The notes: generated by a model not told the origin, from the sequence alone. DNA of 64,000 nt from Vibrio hepatarius (GCF_011806575.1 NZ_JAATOO010000024.1:1-64000), one strand, 5' to 3'; shown: positions 26,731 through 35,407, counted from the first letter of the stretch. Translations and numbers: made by a program.

Positions 26731-26942
26731 AAATAACCCTTTGGAAAAGTGACTTAGTTTGTATTTTTACTATTGCAGCATCCTATCAGGAACCGTCGGG
26801 AGAGACAAAAGTGTGATGGAGATATTTCATAAGTCGAATAAAAGCCATAGCAATCAATAGCGATCGTAGAGTTATTGATCAAACGCAACACAATGTCGCG
26901 TAAAACAGAAATAATGACCTTAGAAATTTATAGGAGGTATCA

Positions 26943-27230
26943 ATGGAACTGAGTCCTGTTTTTGCAAGGCGACTGTATTTAGCACTACTCGTAGAGAGTT
27001 TAGAGCGACCAAACGTGCCAAAACTAATCGAGAAAACAGGTTGGCCACGCCGAACCATTCAAGATGTAATTAAGGCACTGCCGGGAATCGGCATTGAGTT
27101 GATGTTTGTTCAAGATGGGCGTCGCCATAACGACGGCTATTATCAACTGTCCGATTGGGGCCCATTCGATAGTCAATGGGTCTTAGATAGAGAATCTGCG
27201 ATTGCTGCAAGTCTGGGCTTTAAAGCTTAA
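26943..27230 (+). CDS. Small winged helix-turn-helix protein (HTH_43-like)
   Basis: This 95-residue protein has a predicted DNA-binding wing-helix fold: the recognition segment NVPKLIEKTGWPRRTIQDVIKAL (about 24-46) is followed by a beta-wing (GIELMFVQDGRRHNDGYYQL). It resembles the short HTH_43 proteins of Vibrio and Shewanella. An excellent AGGAGG precedes the ATG by about 5 bases. It stands alone between the divergent yffB operon and a convergent gene, and its target is unknown. Confidence 0.8.
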   Translation: MELSPVFARRLYLALLVESLERPNVPKLIEKTGWPRRTIQDVIKALPGIGIELMFVQDGRRHNDGYYQLSDWGPFDSQWVLDRESAIAASLGFKA

Positions 27231-27293
27231 ATAGATTTCTATGTCTCTGTGTATGGGCACTCACCGCCATACACCATTCATTAGATAACGTTA

Positions 27294-27323
27294 AAATCGC
27301 GCCATTGGTTGGCGCGATTTTTT
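27294..27323. terminator. Terminator between the winged-helix and DUF2956 genes
   Basis: AAATCGCGCCA (27294-27304) pairs with TGGCGCGATTT (27310-27320), continuing into T. The A-rich left flank lets it work weakly in the other direction for the converging gene that ends at 27331. Confidence 0.88.
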
Positions 27324-27330
27324 ATTTGTA

Positions 27331-27681
27331 TTAATGGAACTGTGTTAAGTAGACAACAAATCCCACCCAACTGACGACTAACAATACCCACGGAACAAGT
27401 GCCGAGTTAGTGGACTTGGAGCTGCTGATATCCCTTGTTTCTGCGCTTTCTTCCACATCAGCTTGTTGAGTTTGTTTCGCTCTCTGAACCTTCTTTTTAG
27501 CTTTGTCCGCCTGACGCGCTTTTTCTTTCTGCTGCTTTTTGTATAAAGCGATGCCTTTTTCGATACCTTGAGAGATCAGTTTCGTTTGTTCTTTCGTCTG
27601 ACCTGGCTTCTGAGTGGCCTTGGCAATTTTCATTGCTTCCTGCTGAGTTTCCTGAGACGGAACGACCTTTTTCTTCATCAT
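27331..27681 (-). CDS. DUF2956 family protein
   Basis: This 116-residue, very basic protein has a Lys/Gln-rich helical body (ATQKPGQTKEQTKLISQGIE, KKQQKEKARQADKAKKK) and a C-terminal membrane span (ALVPWVLLVVSWVGFVVYL, about 94-112), so it is probably tail-anchored in the inner membrane. This matches DUF2956 of Vibrio and relatives; function unknown. The start may be either of two consecutive ATG codons (27681 or 27678). Confidence 0.85.
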   Translation of the reverse strand: MMKKKVVPSQETQQEAMKIAKATQKPGQTKEQTKLISQGIEKGIALYKKQQKEKARQADKAKKKVQRAKQTQQADVEESAETRDISSSKSTNSALVPWVLLVVSWVGFVVYLTQFH

Positions 27682-27768
27682 GTGATAATTATTGTTGGAT
27701 CAAAGATATAGCTATCGTACCACGTTATACTGCTTTCTTAATTGAGAAATACCACAGAGGCTGACTCC

Positions 27769-28299
27769 ATGAATAAAGTTGTTATTGCTGGCGTTGTGTT
27801 GGCGATACCGGTATTTCTGTGGTTACGCGGTACGCCGCCGGAAGAGGTGGTGTTAGAAAGTCGCGCACTAAGCCACGACCAGCAGATGCTGGAGATTCAA
27901 ACCAAGCTCAAACAAGACCCGAACCAGGCTGAACTTTGGTTTCAACTCGGACACGGGTATGTGAACGAGCAAGACTTTAAATCCGCGTTGACCTGCTTTG
28001 ATTACGCACTGCGATTAAGTGATGAGCCTAGCGCGAACCAATTGGCCGCGAAAGCCACTGCACTCTACTATCTGAATAAGCAACAAATGACGGCAACGGT
28101 TACCGATCTTTTGCAGCAGGCGTTGGCGTTGGACAGCGCTAATCTCACGGCCTTGTCATTGATTGCCAACGACCATTTTGTCAGCTCTCGCTATCAGCAA
28201 GCGATTGACGTTTGGACGCAGATGCTCGACTCACAGCATAGAGATTTAGACCGGGTGTCAGTGATTCACTCGCTTAACCAAGCCAAGCAGTTGTTGTAA
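27769..28299 (+). CDS. TPR protein, NrfG/CcmI-like
   Basis: This 176-residue protein has an N-terminal membrane anchor (VVIAGVVLAIPVFLWL, about 4-19) and periplasmic TPR repeats (WFQLGHGYVNEQDFKSALTCFDYAL; LTALSLIANDHFVSSRYQQAI). NrfG and the TPR part of CcmI have this layout and bind the C-terminus of apocytochromes for haem attachment. It converges on nrfA, with the rest of the haem-attachment genes in the divergent operon, so a NrfG role is likely though not proven. The ATG at 27769 follows AGAGG; the frame also runs 9 codons upstream. Confidence 0.8.
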   Translation: MNKVVIAGVVLAIPVFLWLRGTPPEEVVLESRALSHDQQMLEIQTKLKQDPNQAELWFQLGHGYVNEQDFKSALTCFDYALRLSDEPSANQLAAKATALYYLNKQQMTATVTDLLQQALALDSANLTALSLIANDHFVSSRYQQAIDVWTQMLDSQHRDLDRVSVIHSLNQAKQLL

Positions 28300-28316
28300 T
28301 AACGATTCAAAGATAT

Positions 28317-28344
28317 AAAAAAGCCGGCGAGTTGCCGGCTTTTT
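28317..28344. terminator. Bidirectional terminator between the TPR gene and nrfA
   Basis: AAGCCGGC (28321-28328) pairs with GCCGGCTT (28334-28341) around GAGTT, flanked by A on the left and T on the right. It serves both converging genes. Confidence 0.9.
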
Positions 28345-28361
28345 GTTAACGAGATAGACCG

Positions 28362-29792
28362 CTATTGGTAATTGGCCTCACGTTTTTCCGCTGCTTTTTC
28401 CCATTCAGGAACTACTGTGTCTAAGAAGTGTTTCTTCTCAGTGTTCATTTGCTCCATATCCATGCCTAGCGCCTGCTGAGCTTTCTCTTTGGTTGAGATG
28501 TCAGGCAGCGCGACGGCTTCTGTCACACCTTTGGTCGCAAGTAGGCGAGCCAGTTTGGTACGTGCATCGGCGGCTCTGTCGACTGCGGTTCCCAGTACTT
28601 CTAGCGCCACTTCAGGTGCGTGCATATGTACGCCGTGAGAAGCAATAGCGTAGTCCCAGCGCCATTGTGCGTGACGGATGTCTTGTAGAATGTCAGACAT
28701 TTCTGCCTCGGTTGCACCTGCATCCCACGCTGCGCCCGCTTCAAAGTGAGCTGCGACGATCTGCTTCTCTGCGGTTAGCTTCATATTAAGTACTTGAGCT
28801 TTACGTGAAGAGACGATTTCGCGTAGTTGGTCTTTCGACTGAGTATGACAGTTGGCACAAGTGTCTTCGAAGCGGTCAAACGGATTGCCGACTTTGTGGT
28901 CGGTATACACGGTTCCGTCTTCTTTGGTCACTTTCGGCATATGACAGTCTACACACACCACTTTGTTTTTACCGTGGATACCTTCTCGCCATGTTTCGTA
29001 GCCTGGGTGTTGCGCTTTCAACATTGGCGCTTTCGAGACTTTGTGCGTCCAGTCTTTAAAGTTAAGCGCGTCGTAGTACTTCTCCATATCGTCTACACTG
29101 GTCCCCATATCCCAAGGGAATTTCACCCCTTTAGTTGGACCGGTGAAGTAGTACTCGACGTGACATTGACCACACACAGAGGCTTGTTGATCCAAGCGTG
29201 ATTGTTTGTCGAAAGGTTTGTCGATTGCTTGGAATGCGCGCTCAACATATGGCTTCGCCAGTGCAAGTGCGGGCTCTCCATTTTTGAATGCTTCGCTACG
29301 GGTATCATGACAGTCGGCACAACCGATTGGATTGACGATTTGGTCACCTAAGCGCGCCCATTTACCTTCGAAATAGCCATCTTCACCACGCTCTTCTATT
29401 ACGCGGCCAACATCGGGGCTTTTACAGCTCCAACATGCCATCGGCATTGGTCCCGAGTTTTCATCCGTTGGACCGCCGGTACGCAAAGTTTGTCGCACAT
29501 CATCGAGTGCATAAAAGTGGCCACGTGCCTTATTGTAGTCCTTCGCAAAACCATAACCCGCCCACATAATGACCATGTTTGGATCTTCGGCCAACGCATC
29601 TTCGATATGTTCGCTCTCAGATGTTGCTTTCCAAGACTGATACTGATCGGGGTGGTCTTGTTCGTACGCTTGGTTACGTGGGTCGATTAAGCCTTTTTCT
29701 TCAGACGCAGCTAAGCTGCCGGTGCTCATCACTGAGCTGACCAACAATATCATTGCCGCTGCGGATTTTGGTATCCAGTGCAATTGTTTCAC
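28362..29792 (-). CDS. nrfA: Periplasmic cytochrome c nitrite reductase (ammonia-forming)
   Basis: NrfA reduces nitrite to ammonium with six electrons in the periplasm. The 476-residue protein has a signal peptide (about 1-29) and five haem sites: the catalytic lysine-ligated CWSCK (120-124), then CADCH (158-162), CGQCH (207-211), CVDCH (280-284) and CANCH (312-316). The catalytic-site region [14 protein letters not shown] supplies other conserved residues. Transcription is divergent from nrfB across a 498-base control region with FNR-like and NarP-type sites. The CWSCK haem needs the dedicated lyase encoded by nrfE and nrfF downstream of nrfB. Confidence 0.98.
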   Translation of the reverse strand: MKQLHWIPKSAAAMILLVSSVMSTGSLAASEEKGLIDPRNQAYEQDHPDQYQSWKATSESEHIEDALAEDPNMVIMWAGYGFAKDYNKARGHFYALDDVRQTLRTGGPTDENSGPMPMACWSCKSPDVGRVIEERGEDGYFEGKWARLGDQIVNPIGCADCHDTRSEAFKNGEPALALAKPYVERAFQAIDKPFDKQSRLDQQASVCGQCHVEYYFTGPTKGVKFPWDMGTSVDDMEKYYDALNFKDWTHKVSKAPMLKAQHPGYETWREGIHGKNKVVCVDCHMPKVTKEDGTVYTDHKVGNPFDRFEDTCANCHTQSKDQLREIVSSRKAQVLNMKLTAEKQIVAAHFEAGAAWDAGATEAEMSDILQDIRHAQWRWDYAIASHGVHMHAPEVALEVLGTAVDRAADARTKLARLLATKGVTEAVALPDISTKEKAQQALGMDMEQMNTEKKHFLDTVVPEWEKAAEKREANYQ

Positions 29793-29922
29793 AGTGCTAT
29801 CTCCATGATTCTGATTTTTATAAACAGCGTTGTGAACTGGCTATATCAAAATAAAGAATTGGAGAACTGCTTTAAATTCTAATTAATAGGTTAGAACAAA
29901 ATAAGGGGCTAAGAATTAATCA

Positions 29923-29936
29923 TTGTTTTAGATCAA
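29923..29936. promoter_or_regulatory. FNR-like site upstream of nrfA
   Basis: On the minus strand TTGATCTAAAACAA matches the FNR consensus TTGAT-N4-ATCAA with one mismatch (29936-29923). It ends 131 bases from the nrfA start. A weak -10-like TTATTT lies about 22 bases downstream of the box, which would put FNR near -41.5, as in the E. coli nrf promoter. The promoter assignment is inference. Confidence 0.6.
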
Positions 29937-29972
29937 GTTTAATATGTGACTCATGCCAAAATTAATTTCATA

Positions 29973-29988
29973 TACCCCTAAAGGGGTA
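29973..29988. promoter_or_regulatory. Perfect 7-2-7 NarP/NarL binding site
   Basis: TACCCCTAAAGGGGTA (29973-29988) fits the 7-2-7 consensus TACYYMT-N2-AKRRGTA at every position. Its centre is 51 bases upstream of the FNR-like box. It lies between nrfA and nrfB and can serve either gene. NarP in Vibrio responds to nitrate/nitrite through NarQ. Confidence 0.8.
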
Positions 29989-30012
29989 GTTATAACATCA
30001 AGGAGATGGATA

Positions 30013-30087
30013 ATGTTGTCTATTAATAATCAATTAGTTAATGGCAATGACCATGATAAAATAAAGGTGATAAAGATCGATATTTAG
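30013..30087 (+). CDS. Possible 24-residue small ORF in the nrf control region
   Basis: An ATG at 30013 lies 7 bases after a strong AAGGAG (30000-30005) and opens a 24-codon frame (MLSINNQLVNGNDHD..., basic/Ile-rich end) that stops with TAG at 30085-30087. It begins 25 bases after the NarP site and ends about 200 bases before nrfB. It may be a leader peptide, a small protein or a chance frame. No repeated codons of an attenuator type are seen. Confidence 0.3.
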   Translation: MLSINNQLVNGNDHDKIKVIKIDI

Positions 30088-30227
30088 ACAGATTTATCTA
30101 CCTCTTAAGAGTCAGAGGAGTAATATATTTATTGAAGCGTTGTGGCTTATTCAAAATAAGAATTGATCTCATTTGGCACTATTTAAACTGAGTGTCAGGG
30201 GGTATTAATTTTTACCGGAACATATTG

Positions 30228-30266
30228 TTTATTGAGATGAATATAGCGTTTATTTCGATGAATATA
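30228..30266 (+). repeat. 21-bp-phased direct repeat upstream of nrfB
   Basis: TTTATTGAGATGAATATA (30228-30245) recurs as TTTATTTCGATGAATATA (30249-30266), with 16 of 18 bases identical. The repeat period is 21 bases, two helical turns. The second copy ends 24 bases before the nrfB start, within the likely promoter/5'-leader, so it could be a tandem regulator site. Confidence 0.6.
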
Positions 30267-30290
30267 ACTCCGGAATAAGGAAAGGATAAT

Positions 30291-30878
30291 ATGGGCAATA
30301 TAAAGTTGGCCATAGTCATAATGCTGAAATCACTTCTTGCATTCTGCCTCTATGGTTATTCTCTTCATGCCGTTGCCGACACTTCAAGCTTGCAATCTGA
30401 AGGCCAAAACGCTCGCCATGAAGTCACTCTTATCCGTGACAAGGACTATAAATGTGTCCAATGTCATAAGGATGCCAAAGAAACGTTACAAGGCTCTCAT
30501 GGCGAAGATGCGCACAAGATCCTTGGCCGTGAAGTCAATTGTACTGAATGTCATAACAACATAGGTCCGGATCACCGTGAAGGTGCGCCTAAAGTCACTA
30601 AGTACTCAAGCGCGCAATCGCAGCAAGGTACGGACAAAGTGTTCTTAGACCCATCTGAGATACTCAAAGCGAACAGTCAGTGTACCGATTGTCACCAACC
30701 AAAATACTTGCGCGAAGACAACTGGACACACGACGTGCACGCAAAGAATCTGACTTGTTCTAACTGTCATGATGTTCACGCCAGTAAAACCAAAGTGCTG
30801 AGCTTAGACCGTAAGTCTCAGATAAAACTGTGCGTGGATTGCCACTCTGACTTTAATCAAAACAAAAAGGAGGAGTGA
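30291..30878 (+). CDS. nrfB: Pentahaem electron-transfer cytochrome NrfB
   Basis: NrfB is the periplasmic pentahaem cytochrome that passes electrons from NrfCD to NrfA. The 195-residue protein has a signal peptide (about 1-29) and five CxxCH motifs: CVQCH (55), CTECH (84), CTDCH (131), CSNCH (156) and CVDCH (181). Its start follows AAGGAAAGGA. It is the first gene of a tightly packed nrfBCDE-dsbE-nrfF operon (nrfC starts 2 bases after the stop). Confidence 0.96.
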   Translation: MGNIKLAIVIMLKSLLAFCLYGYSLHAVADTSSLQSEGQNARHEVTLIRDKDYKCVQCHKDAKETLQGSHGEDAHKILGREVNCTECHNNIGPDHREGAPKVTKYSSAQSQQGTDKVFLDPSEILKANSQCTDCHQPKYLREDNWTHDVHAKNLTCSNCHDVHASKTKVLSLDRKSQIKLCVDCHSDFNQNKKEE

Positions 30879-30879
30879 G

Positions 30880-31566
30880 ATGAGTTGTTCTAGACGAAAT
30901 TTCATCGCGAGCACTGGTGCGTTGATTTTTACCACAGGTGTCGCGGGTACAGCGGTTTTGAATAGCCGTAAGACGCTTGCTAATGTTGAGCAGGTGGGTG
31001 AAAAACGTTATGGCATGATCCACGATGAAACAGCGTGTATTGGCTGTACGGCTTGTACCGATGCGTGTCGTGAAGTGAATAATGTGCCGGAAGGCGTGTC
31101 GCGCTTAGAGATCATTCGTAGTGAGCCGCAAGGCGAGTTTCCTGATGTTGATTACCGTTTTACCCGTAAATCTTGCCAACATTGTGAAAATCCACCTTGT
31201 GTTTATGTTTGTCCTACAGGCGCTGCATACAAAGACGAAGAAACCGGCATTATCGACGTTCATCAAGAAAAATGTGTTGGCTGTGGTTATTGCTTAGCTG
31301 CGTGTCCTTACCAAGTACGTTTCTTTAACCCTGAAAATAAATCAGCGGATAAATGTAACTTCTGTCGAGACACTAATTTGGCACAGGGCAAACTGCCGGC
31401 GTGTGTTGAATCTTGTCCGACGAAAGCACTGACGTTTGGCGATCTCAATGATCCTGAGAGCGAAATCAATCGTGTGCTGAAGACGGAAGTGGTGTATCGC
31501 GACAAAGTCCACTTAGGCACCAAACCTAAGTTGTACAAAATTCCTCATCAGAAAGGGGAGGTGTAA
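30880..31566 (+). CDS. nrfC: Ferredoxin-type electron-transfer protein NrfC
   Basis: NrfC is a four-cluster [4Fe-4S] protein that sits between membrane NrfD and cytochrome NrfB. The 228-residue protein has a Tat signal (SRRNFIASTGALI at 4-16) and four cysteine clusters: CIGCTACTDAC, CQHCENPPCVYVC, CVGCGYCLAAC and the split CNFC...CVESC. This organisation is the DMSO-reductase-type iron-sulfur subunit. It begins 2 bases after nrfB and 3 bases before nrfD. Confidence 0.96.
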   Translation: MSCSRRNFIASTGALIFTTGVAGTAVLNSRKTLANVEQVGEKRYGMIHDETACIGCTACTDACREVNNVPEGVSRLEIIRSEPQGEFPDVDYRFTRKSCQHCENPPCVYVCPTGAAYKDEETGIIDVHQEKCVGCGYCLAACPYQVRFFNPENKSADKCNFCRDTNLAQGKLPACVESCPTKALTFGDLNDPESEINRVLKTEVVYRDKVHLGTKPKLYKIPHQKGEV

Positions 31567-31568
31567 TC

Positions 31569-32540
31569 ATGAACGGATTTGAAAGTGCATTCCACTTTGA
31601 CTCTCTGGTTTGGGATTGGATCATTGCTATCTACCTATTTTTAGCGGGTATGTCTGCTGGCGCAGTGATGATCGGTATCTACCTTAAACGCAAAGTGATT
31701 GAAGGTGACCCAGCCAACAACGGTATTTTAAAAGCCGTCGCTTGGTTAGCGCCTTTCGGTATCATCGTTGGCTTGTTGATTTTGGTGTTCCACTTAACCA
31801 AACCCCTCGAGTTTTGGAAGATCATGATTTACTACAACCCAACTTCTGTAATGTCGATGGGTGTGGTGTTGTTCCAAGTCTACATGGCGGTATTGTTTGT
31901 CTGGATTGGTGTGATTTTCCGTCACCAGATCATCAACTTCTGCGAAGGCAAACTGCCTGGGGGACTACTCAATTTTGTCGATACAATTTTGCTTAAAGCG
32001 AAAAACGTCAACAATCTACTTGAGTTGTTTTTAGGCTTTTTGGCGATTGTGCTCGCGGCGTACACAGGCTTCCTGTTGTCTGCGCTAAAAACCTATCCAA
32101 TGCTCAATAACCCGGTACTGCCGATCTTATTCTTGTTCTCGAGTTTATCATCTGGTGCTGCGGCGTGTTTGCTGTTTGGTATTTTAGTGTTCAAAGAGTC
32201 GGCGAGCAGTCCAAGTGTGTCTTGGGTCCACGGCTTCGAGCGTCCGGTTGTGTTGTTTGAGTTGTTTGTCTTGGTGACGTTTTTCACTGGGCTTATCTTC
32301 AGTGGGGGACAAAACGAAGCGGCGGCCTGGAACGCGATCGGTGGAGGTTTCTGGTCGAACTGGTTCTGGTTTGGCGTCGTGTTAGTCGGGATGTTATTGC
32401 CACTGACGCTCAATGCTATTTCACCAAAAGCAGTACGCCATAACGGTGGTTACATCTTTGTTGTGACCATGCTGAGCTTGTTTGGCGTATTGATGCTACG
32501 TACCTTTATCTTGTATGCCGGACAAATGACGGTCGTATAA
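31569..32540 (+). CDS. nrfD: Membrane quinol-oxidising subunit NrfD
   Basis: NrfD is an integral membrane protein that takes electrons from menaquinol and feeds NrfC. The 323-residue protein has about eight predicted spans, beginning WDWIIAIYLFLAGMSAGAVM. The early pattern AIYLFLAGMSAGA and the family's conserved glycine-rich helices identify the NrfD/PsrC family. It sits between nrfC and nrfE with 2-base gaps, so the three are co-translated. Confidence 0.95.
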   Translation: MNGFESAFHFDSLVWDWIIAIYLFLAGMSAGAVMIGIYLKRKVIEGDPANNGILKAVAWLAPFGIIVGLLILVFHLTKPLEFWKIMIYYNPTSVMSMGVVLFQVYMAVLFVWIGVIFRHQIINFCEGKLPGGLLNFVDTILLKAKNVNNLLELFLGFLAIVLAAYTGFLLSALKTYPMLNNPVLPILFLFSSLSSGAAACLLFGILVFKESASSPSVSWVHGFERPVVLFELFVLVTFFTGLIFSGGQNEAAAWNAIGGGFWSNWFWFGVVLVGMLLPLTLNAISPKAVRHNGGYIFVVTMLSLFGVLMLRTFILYAGQMTVV

Positions 32541-32542
32541 AG

Positions 32543-34450
32543 ATGTTAGGGGAGTCGGGACTATTCGCTTTGGTACTGATCGCGCTACTCAGTAGTTTGA
32601 GTTTCGCACATTATGGTTGGTGTCGTTTCCAAGCTAAGAGTTCTGGTGCTTCCCTTACTTTCATTTCTAGGCTGAACGCGGCATTAGCGACGTTCAGCCT
32701 TGCTGTATTAGCCAGTCTGTTTCTCAGTGACCAATTCCAGTTTGCTTACGTCGCCGCGCATTCTAACTCAGCGTTACCGCCGTTTTTTAAGTTTGCAGCG
32801 GTGTGGGGCGGCCATGAAGGGTCAATGCTATTTTGGGTGTTTACCCTTTGTTTGTGGTCTGGATTGATATCGCTTCATTCTTTACACCAGTCCCGTTACT
32901 TTCAGAATGTGTTGTGGGTGATGAGTGGTTTTGTCGCCGCTTTTGCTTGGTTTACTCTTTTGGCCTCCAATCCGTTTTCTTATGCGGAATTATTTGTCAG
33001 TGAAGGGCGAGACTTAAATCCGATGTTGCAAGATATTGGACTTATCTTTCACCCCCCTTTGCTCTATCTCGGCTATATCGGTTTTTCGACGGTTCTGGCA
33101 TTTGCCCTTGCAGCGCTGTTAGAGAACCAGTACAACCATCGCTGGGTAGAATATTGCCGAACTTGGGTGATCTCGGCGTGGATGTTACTCACGCTTGGGA
33201 TCTTGATAGGCTCTTGGTGGGCATACAACGAACTCGGTTGGGGCGGCTGGTGGTTCTGGGACCCAGTAGAAAATGCCTCATTGTTGCCTTGGCTGACGGG
33301 TAGCGCGCTGTTGCATTCAATGCTCGCTTCTGCGCGTCACCAACAACTGAAACTTTGGTCGTTGAGCCTCGCGTTAGTGACGTTTTGTTTAAGTATTCTC
33401 GGTACGTTTATTGTTCGCTCAGGCGTGTTGACATCGGTGCATGCGTTCGCCGTAGACCCGACCAAAGGTGTTGCGTTGTTGGCTATCTTGGCGGTGACCC
33501 TGCTGTGTTCATTCATTTTGCTGTTTAAACATGCCGACAGGATAAAAAGCGCTCGATTTAATGCTATTGCGAGTCGCGGTTACGCGGTTTTTCTCGCGAC
33601 TGGTTTGTTTTGTGTCGCCACTTTTACCGTGTTCCTTGGCACGTTTTACCCAATGGTTTATGAGCTACTCGGTTTAGGCGCGATTTCGGTCGGTGCGCCG
33701 TATTTCAATGCGTTGATGTTGCCTTTGACGATTGGCGCTCTGCTACTCATGGGGCTCGTACCTTACCTGAAGTGGTGTAAAGGTTCGCTGATTTCCTTGC
33801 GCAATTTGGTCTTGGTTTGGTTGATTTCGTTCGCTGTTGGTATCGGCTGTTATCTTGCGCAGGTGAAAGATTGGCAGCCTGTTGTCGCTTTAGTGTGGGG
33901 GTTAGCAGCTTGGGTCGTCAGCTCCCATTTGTACTTGCTGTGGCGTTACCGTCGTTTGAGTTTTATGGTGCTAGCCCATATCGGTATCGCGATGTTATGT
34001 GTTGGCGCAGTGATGAACGGTTACCACTCCTACGAGCTGAACAGGAAAATGGCGCCTGAAACCAGTATTGATATCGACAACTTCCGCGTGGAGTACCAAG
34101 AAACCCTCTGGTACGTCGGTCCAAACTATACCGCAGAACAAGCGAGTATCCGTTTTAGTTTCGAGCAAGGACAAGCGTTTGTCGTCAAACCAGAGCGACG
34201 GCATTACCAAGTCCGGGTGATGAACATGAGCGAGCCGGCGATTTATTCGACTTGGCATGGTGACTACTATGTCACACTTGGCTCAAAGATTGATAGCCAG
34301 TCCTACGCGGTAAAAATACAATACCGAGCCTATATCCTATGGGTTTGGTGCGGGGCTTTGTTGATCATCCTAGGGGCATTACTGCCACTACTGAAACAAG
34401 CCTCTATACTGACGACGAGAGCTACACATGGCGCTATTCAAGAATCGTAA
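32543..34450 (+). CDS. nrfE: Haem lyase NrfE (CcmF family)
   Basis: NrfE is the CcmF-like membrane subunit of the dedicated haem lyase that attaches haem to the CWSCK site of NrfA. The 635-residue protein has many spans and the tryptophan-rich haem-handling WWD motif GWGGWWFWDPVENASLLPWL, plus conserved histidines such as those in AAVWGGHEGSM and IFHPPLLYLGY. Its last 23 bases overlap the following thioredoxin gene. It works with the NrfF protein and probably the TPR gene at 27769. Confidence 0.95.
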   Translation: MLGESGLFALVLIALLSSLSFAHYGWCRFQAKSSGASLTFISRLNAALATFSLAVLASLFLSDQFQFAYVAAHSNSALPPFFKFAAVWGGHEGSMLFWVFTLCLWSGLISLHSLHQSRYFQNVLWVMSGFVAAFAWFTLLASNPFSYAELFVSEGRDLNPMLQDIGLIFHPPLLYLGYIGFSTVLAFALAALLENQYNHRWVEYCRTWVISAWMLLTLGILIGSWWAYNELGWGGWWFWDPVENASLLPWLTGSALLHSMLASARHQQLKLWSLSLALVTFCLSILGTFIVRSGVLTSVHAFAVDPTKGVALLAILAVTLLCSFILLFKHADRIKSARFNAIASRGYAVFLATGLFCVATFTVFLGTFYPMVYELLGLGAISVGAPYFNALMLPLTIGALLLMGLVPYLKWCKGSLISLRNLVLVWLISFAVGIGCYLAQVKDWQPVVALVWGLAAWVVSSHLYLLWRYRRLSFMVLAHIGIAMLCVGAVMNGYHSYELNRKMAPETSIDIDNFRVEYQETLWYVGPNYTAEQASIRFSFEQGQAFVVKPERRHYQVRVMNMSEPAIYSTWHGDYYVTLGSKIDSQSYAVKIQYRAYILWVWCGALLIILGALLPLLKQASILTTRATHGAIQES

Positions 34451-34967
34451 AGTCTTCATTTTCATTTTATTGGTCGTCGGTTTTGTCGGCTTGCTTATTG
34501 CTGGTCTGAAATCCGAGTCAAACGGCAATCGCAGCCAAACGGTGGTGCGTACTTTTCCCGTTGTTTCAACTACGCTACTGAACGGTCAGTCGATTGAGAG
34601 TGCGAGTTCACTGTTGGATGATGAATACCAATTAGTGAATGTTTGGGCGTCTTGGTGTGGGATCTGTAAATCGGAGCATTCATATCTGATGACGCTTGCA
34701 CAGAGTGGTGTGCCCATTATCGGCCTTAACTACCGTGACCAGCAATTGGCGGCGACTGGCTACTTGAAGGATGCGGGTAATCCTTACAATGAAACCATCT
34801 ACGACCCCAAAGGACAGCTGAGTATCGAGCTTGGTGTGGTGGGTACGCCCGAAACCTATTTAGTTAATGCCAGCGGTGAGGTCATTTATAAACACTATGG
34901 CAAGCTGACAGAAAAGGCATGGCAGAAGCGTTTTGCTCGCTACTTTGATAAGGGCATGACGCTATGA
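34428..34967 (+). CDS. Thiol:disulfide interchange protein (DsbE/CcmG-like) of the nrf operon
   Basis: This 179-residue membrane-anchored periplasmic thioredoxin has an N-terminal span (FIFILLVVGFVGLLIAGL) and the active site WASWCGICKSEH. CcmG/DsbE proteins reduce the cysteines of apocytochromes before haem attachment. Its location between nrfE and nrfF indicates a dedicated reductant for NrfA maturation, a role played in other species by separate ccm genes. The ATG overlaps nrfE by 23 bases, and its stop overlaps the nrfF start (ATGA). Confidence 0.92.
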   Translation: MALFKNRKVFIFILLVVGFVGLLIAGLKSESNGNRSQTVVRTFPVVSTTLLNGQSIESASSLLDDEYQLVNVWASWCGICKSEHSYLMTLAQSGVPIIGLNYRDQQLAATGYLKDAGNPYNETIYDPKGQLSIELGVVGTPETYLVNASGEVIYKHYGKLTEKAWQKRFARYFDKGMTL

Positions 34968-35407
34968 ATCGAGTTATCTGTTTACTGATGTTGGTGTTGC
35001 TCAGCCCGTTCAGTTTCGCTCAGTCGAGTCAAAGCGAGATATTTGCCGCACCAGATAGCGAGTTGGAAAGACAAGTTGAATTGTTCGAGTTTAAAACCCC
35101 TCAGTTACAGCAAAGTGCAATCGAGCTTGCAAAGTCATTACGCTGTCCTCAGTGTCAAAATCAAAACTTAGTTGAGTCAAATTCACCACTGGCGAAAGAC
35201 TTACGCTTGATCGTTTTTAACAAGATCAACAGCGGTGAGAGCGAGCAGCAAGTGATCGACTTTATGACCGCAAGATACGGTGAGTTTGTTCTCTACAAGC
35301 CGAGCTTTACCTGGAAAAACGCCTTGTTGTGGGGCTTACCCGGGTTATTGCTGGTGGCGTTTTTGTTTGTCTCTTTCAAATCGGTGGGTAAGACAGAGCG
35401 AGAATAA
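34964..35407 (+). CDS. nrfF: NrfF (CcmH-type haem-lyase subunit)
   Basis: NrfF is the CcmH-like thiol-oxidoreductase of the specialised nitrite-reductase haem lyase. The 147-residue protein has a signal peptide (about 1-19), the family motif LRCPQCQNQNLVESNSPLAK, and a C-terminal membrane span (ALLWGLPGLLLVAFLFV). It overlaps the upstream gene by 4 bases (ATGA) and is the last gene of the nrf operon. About 120 bases without features follow. Confidence 0.93.
   Translation: MNRVICLLMLVLLSPFSFAQSSQSEIFAAPDSELERQVELFEFKTPQLQQSAIELAKSLRCPQCQNQNLVESNSPLAKDLRLIVFNKINSGESEQQVIDFMTARYGEFVLYKPSFTWKNALLWGLPGLLLVAFLFVSFKSVGKTERE

Noticed and set aside
30099-30114. TACCTCTTAAGAGTCA as a second NarP/NarL 7-2-7 site
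   Set aside because: The first half fits but the second half departs from the consensus at its last positions; it is weaker than the site at 29973.
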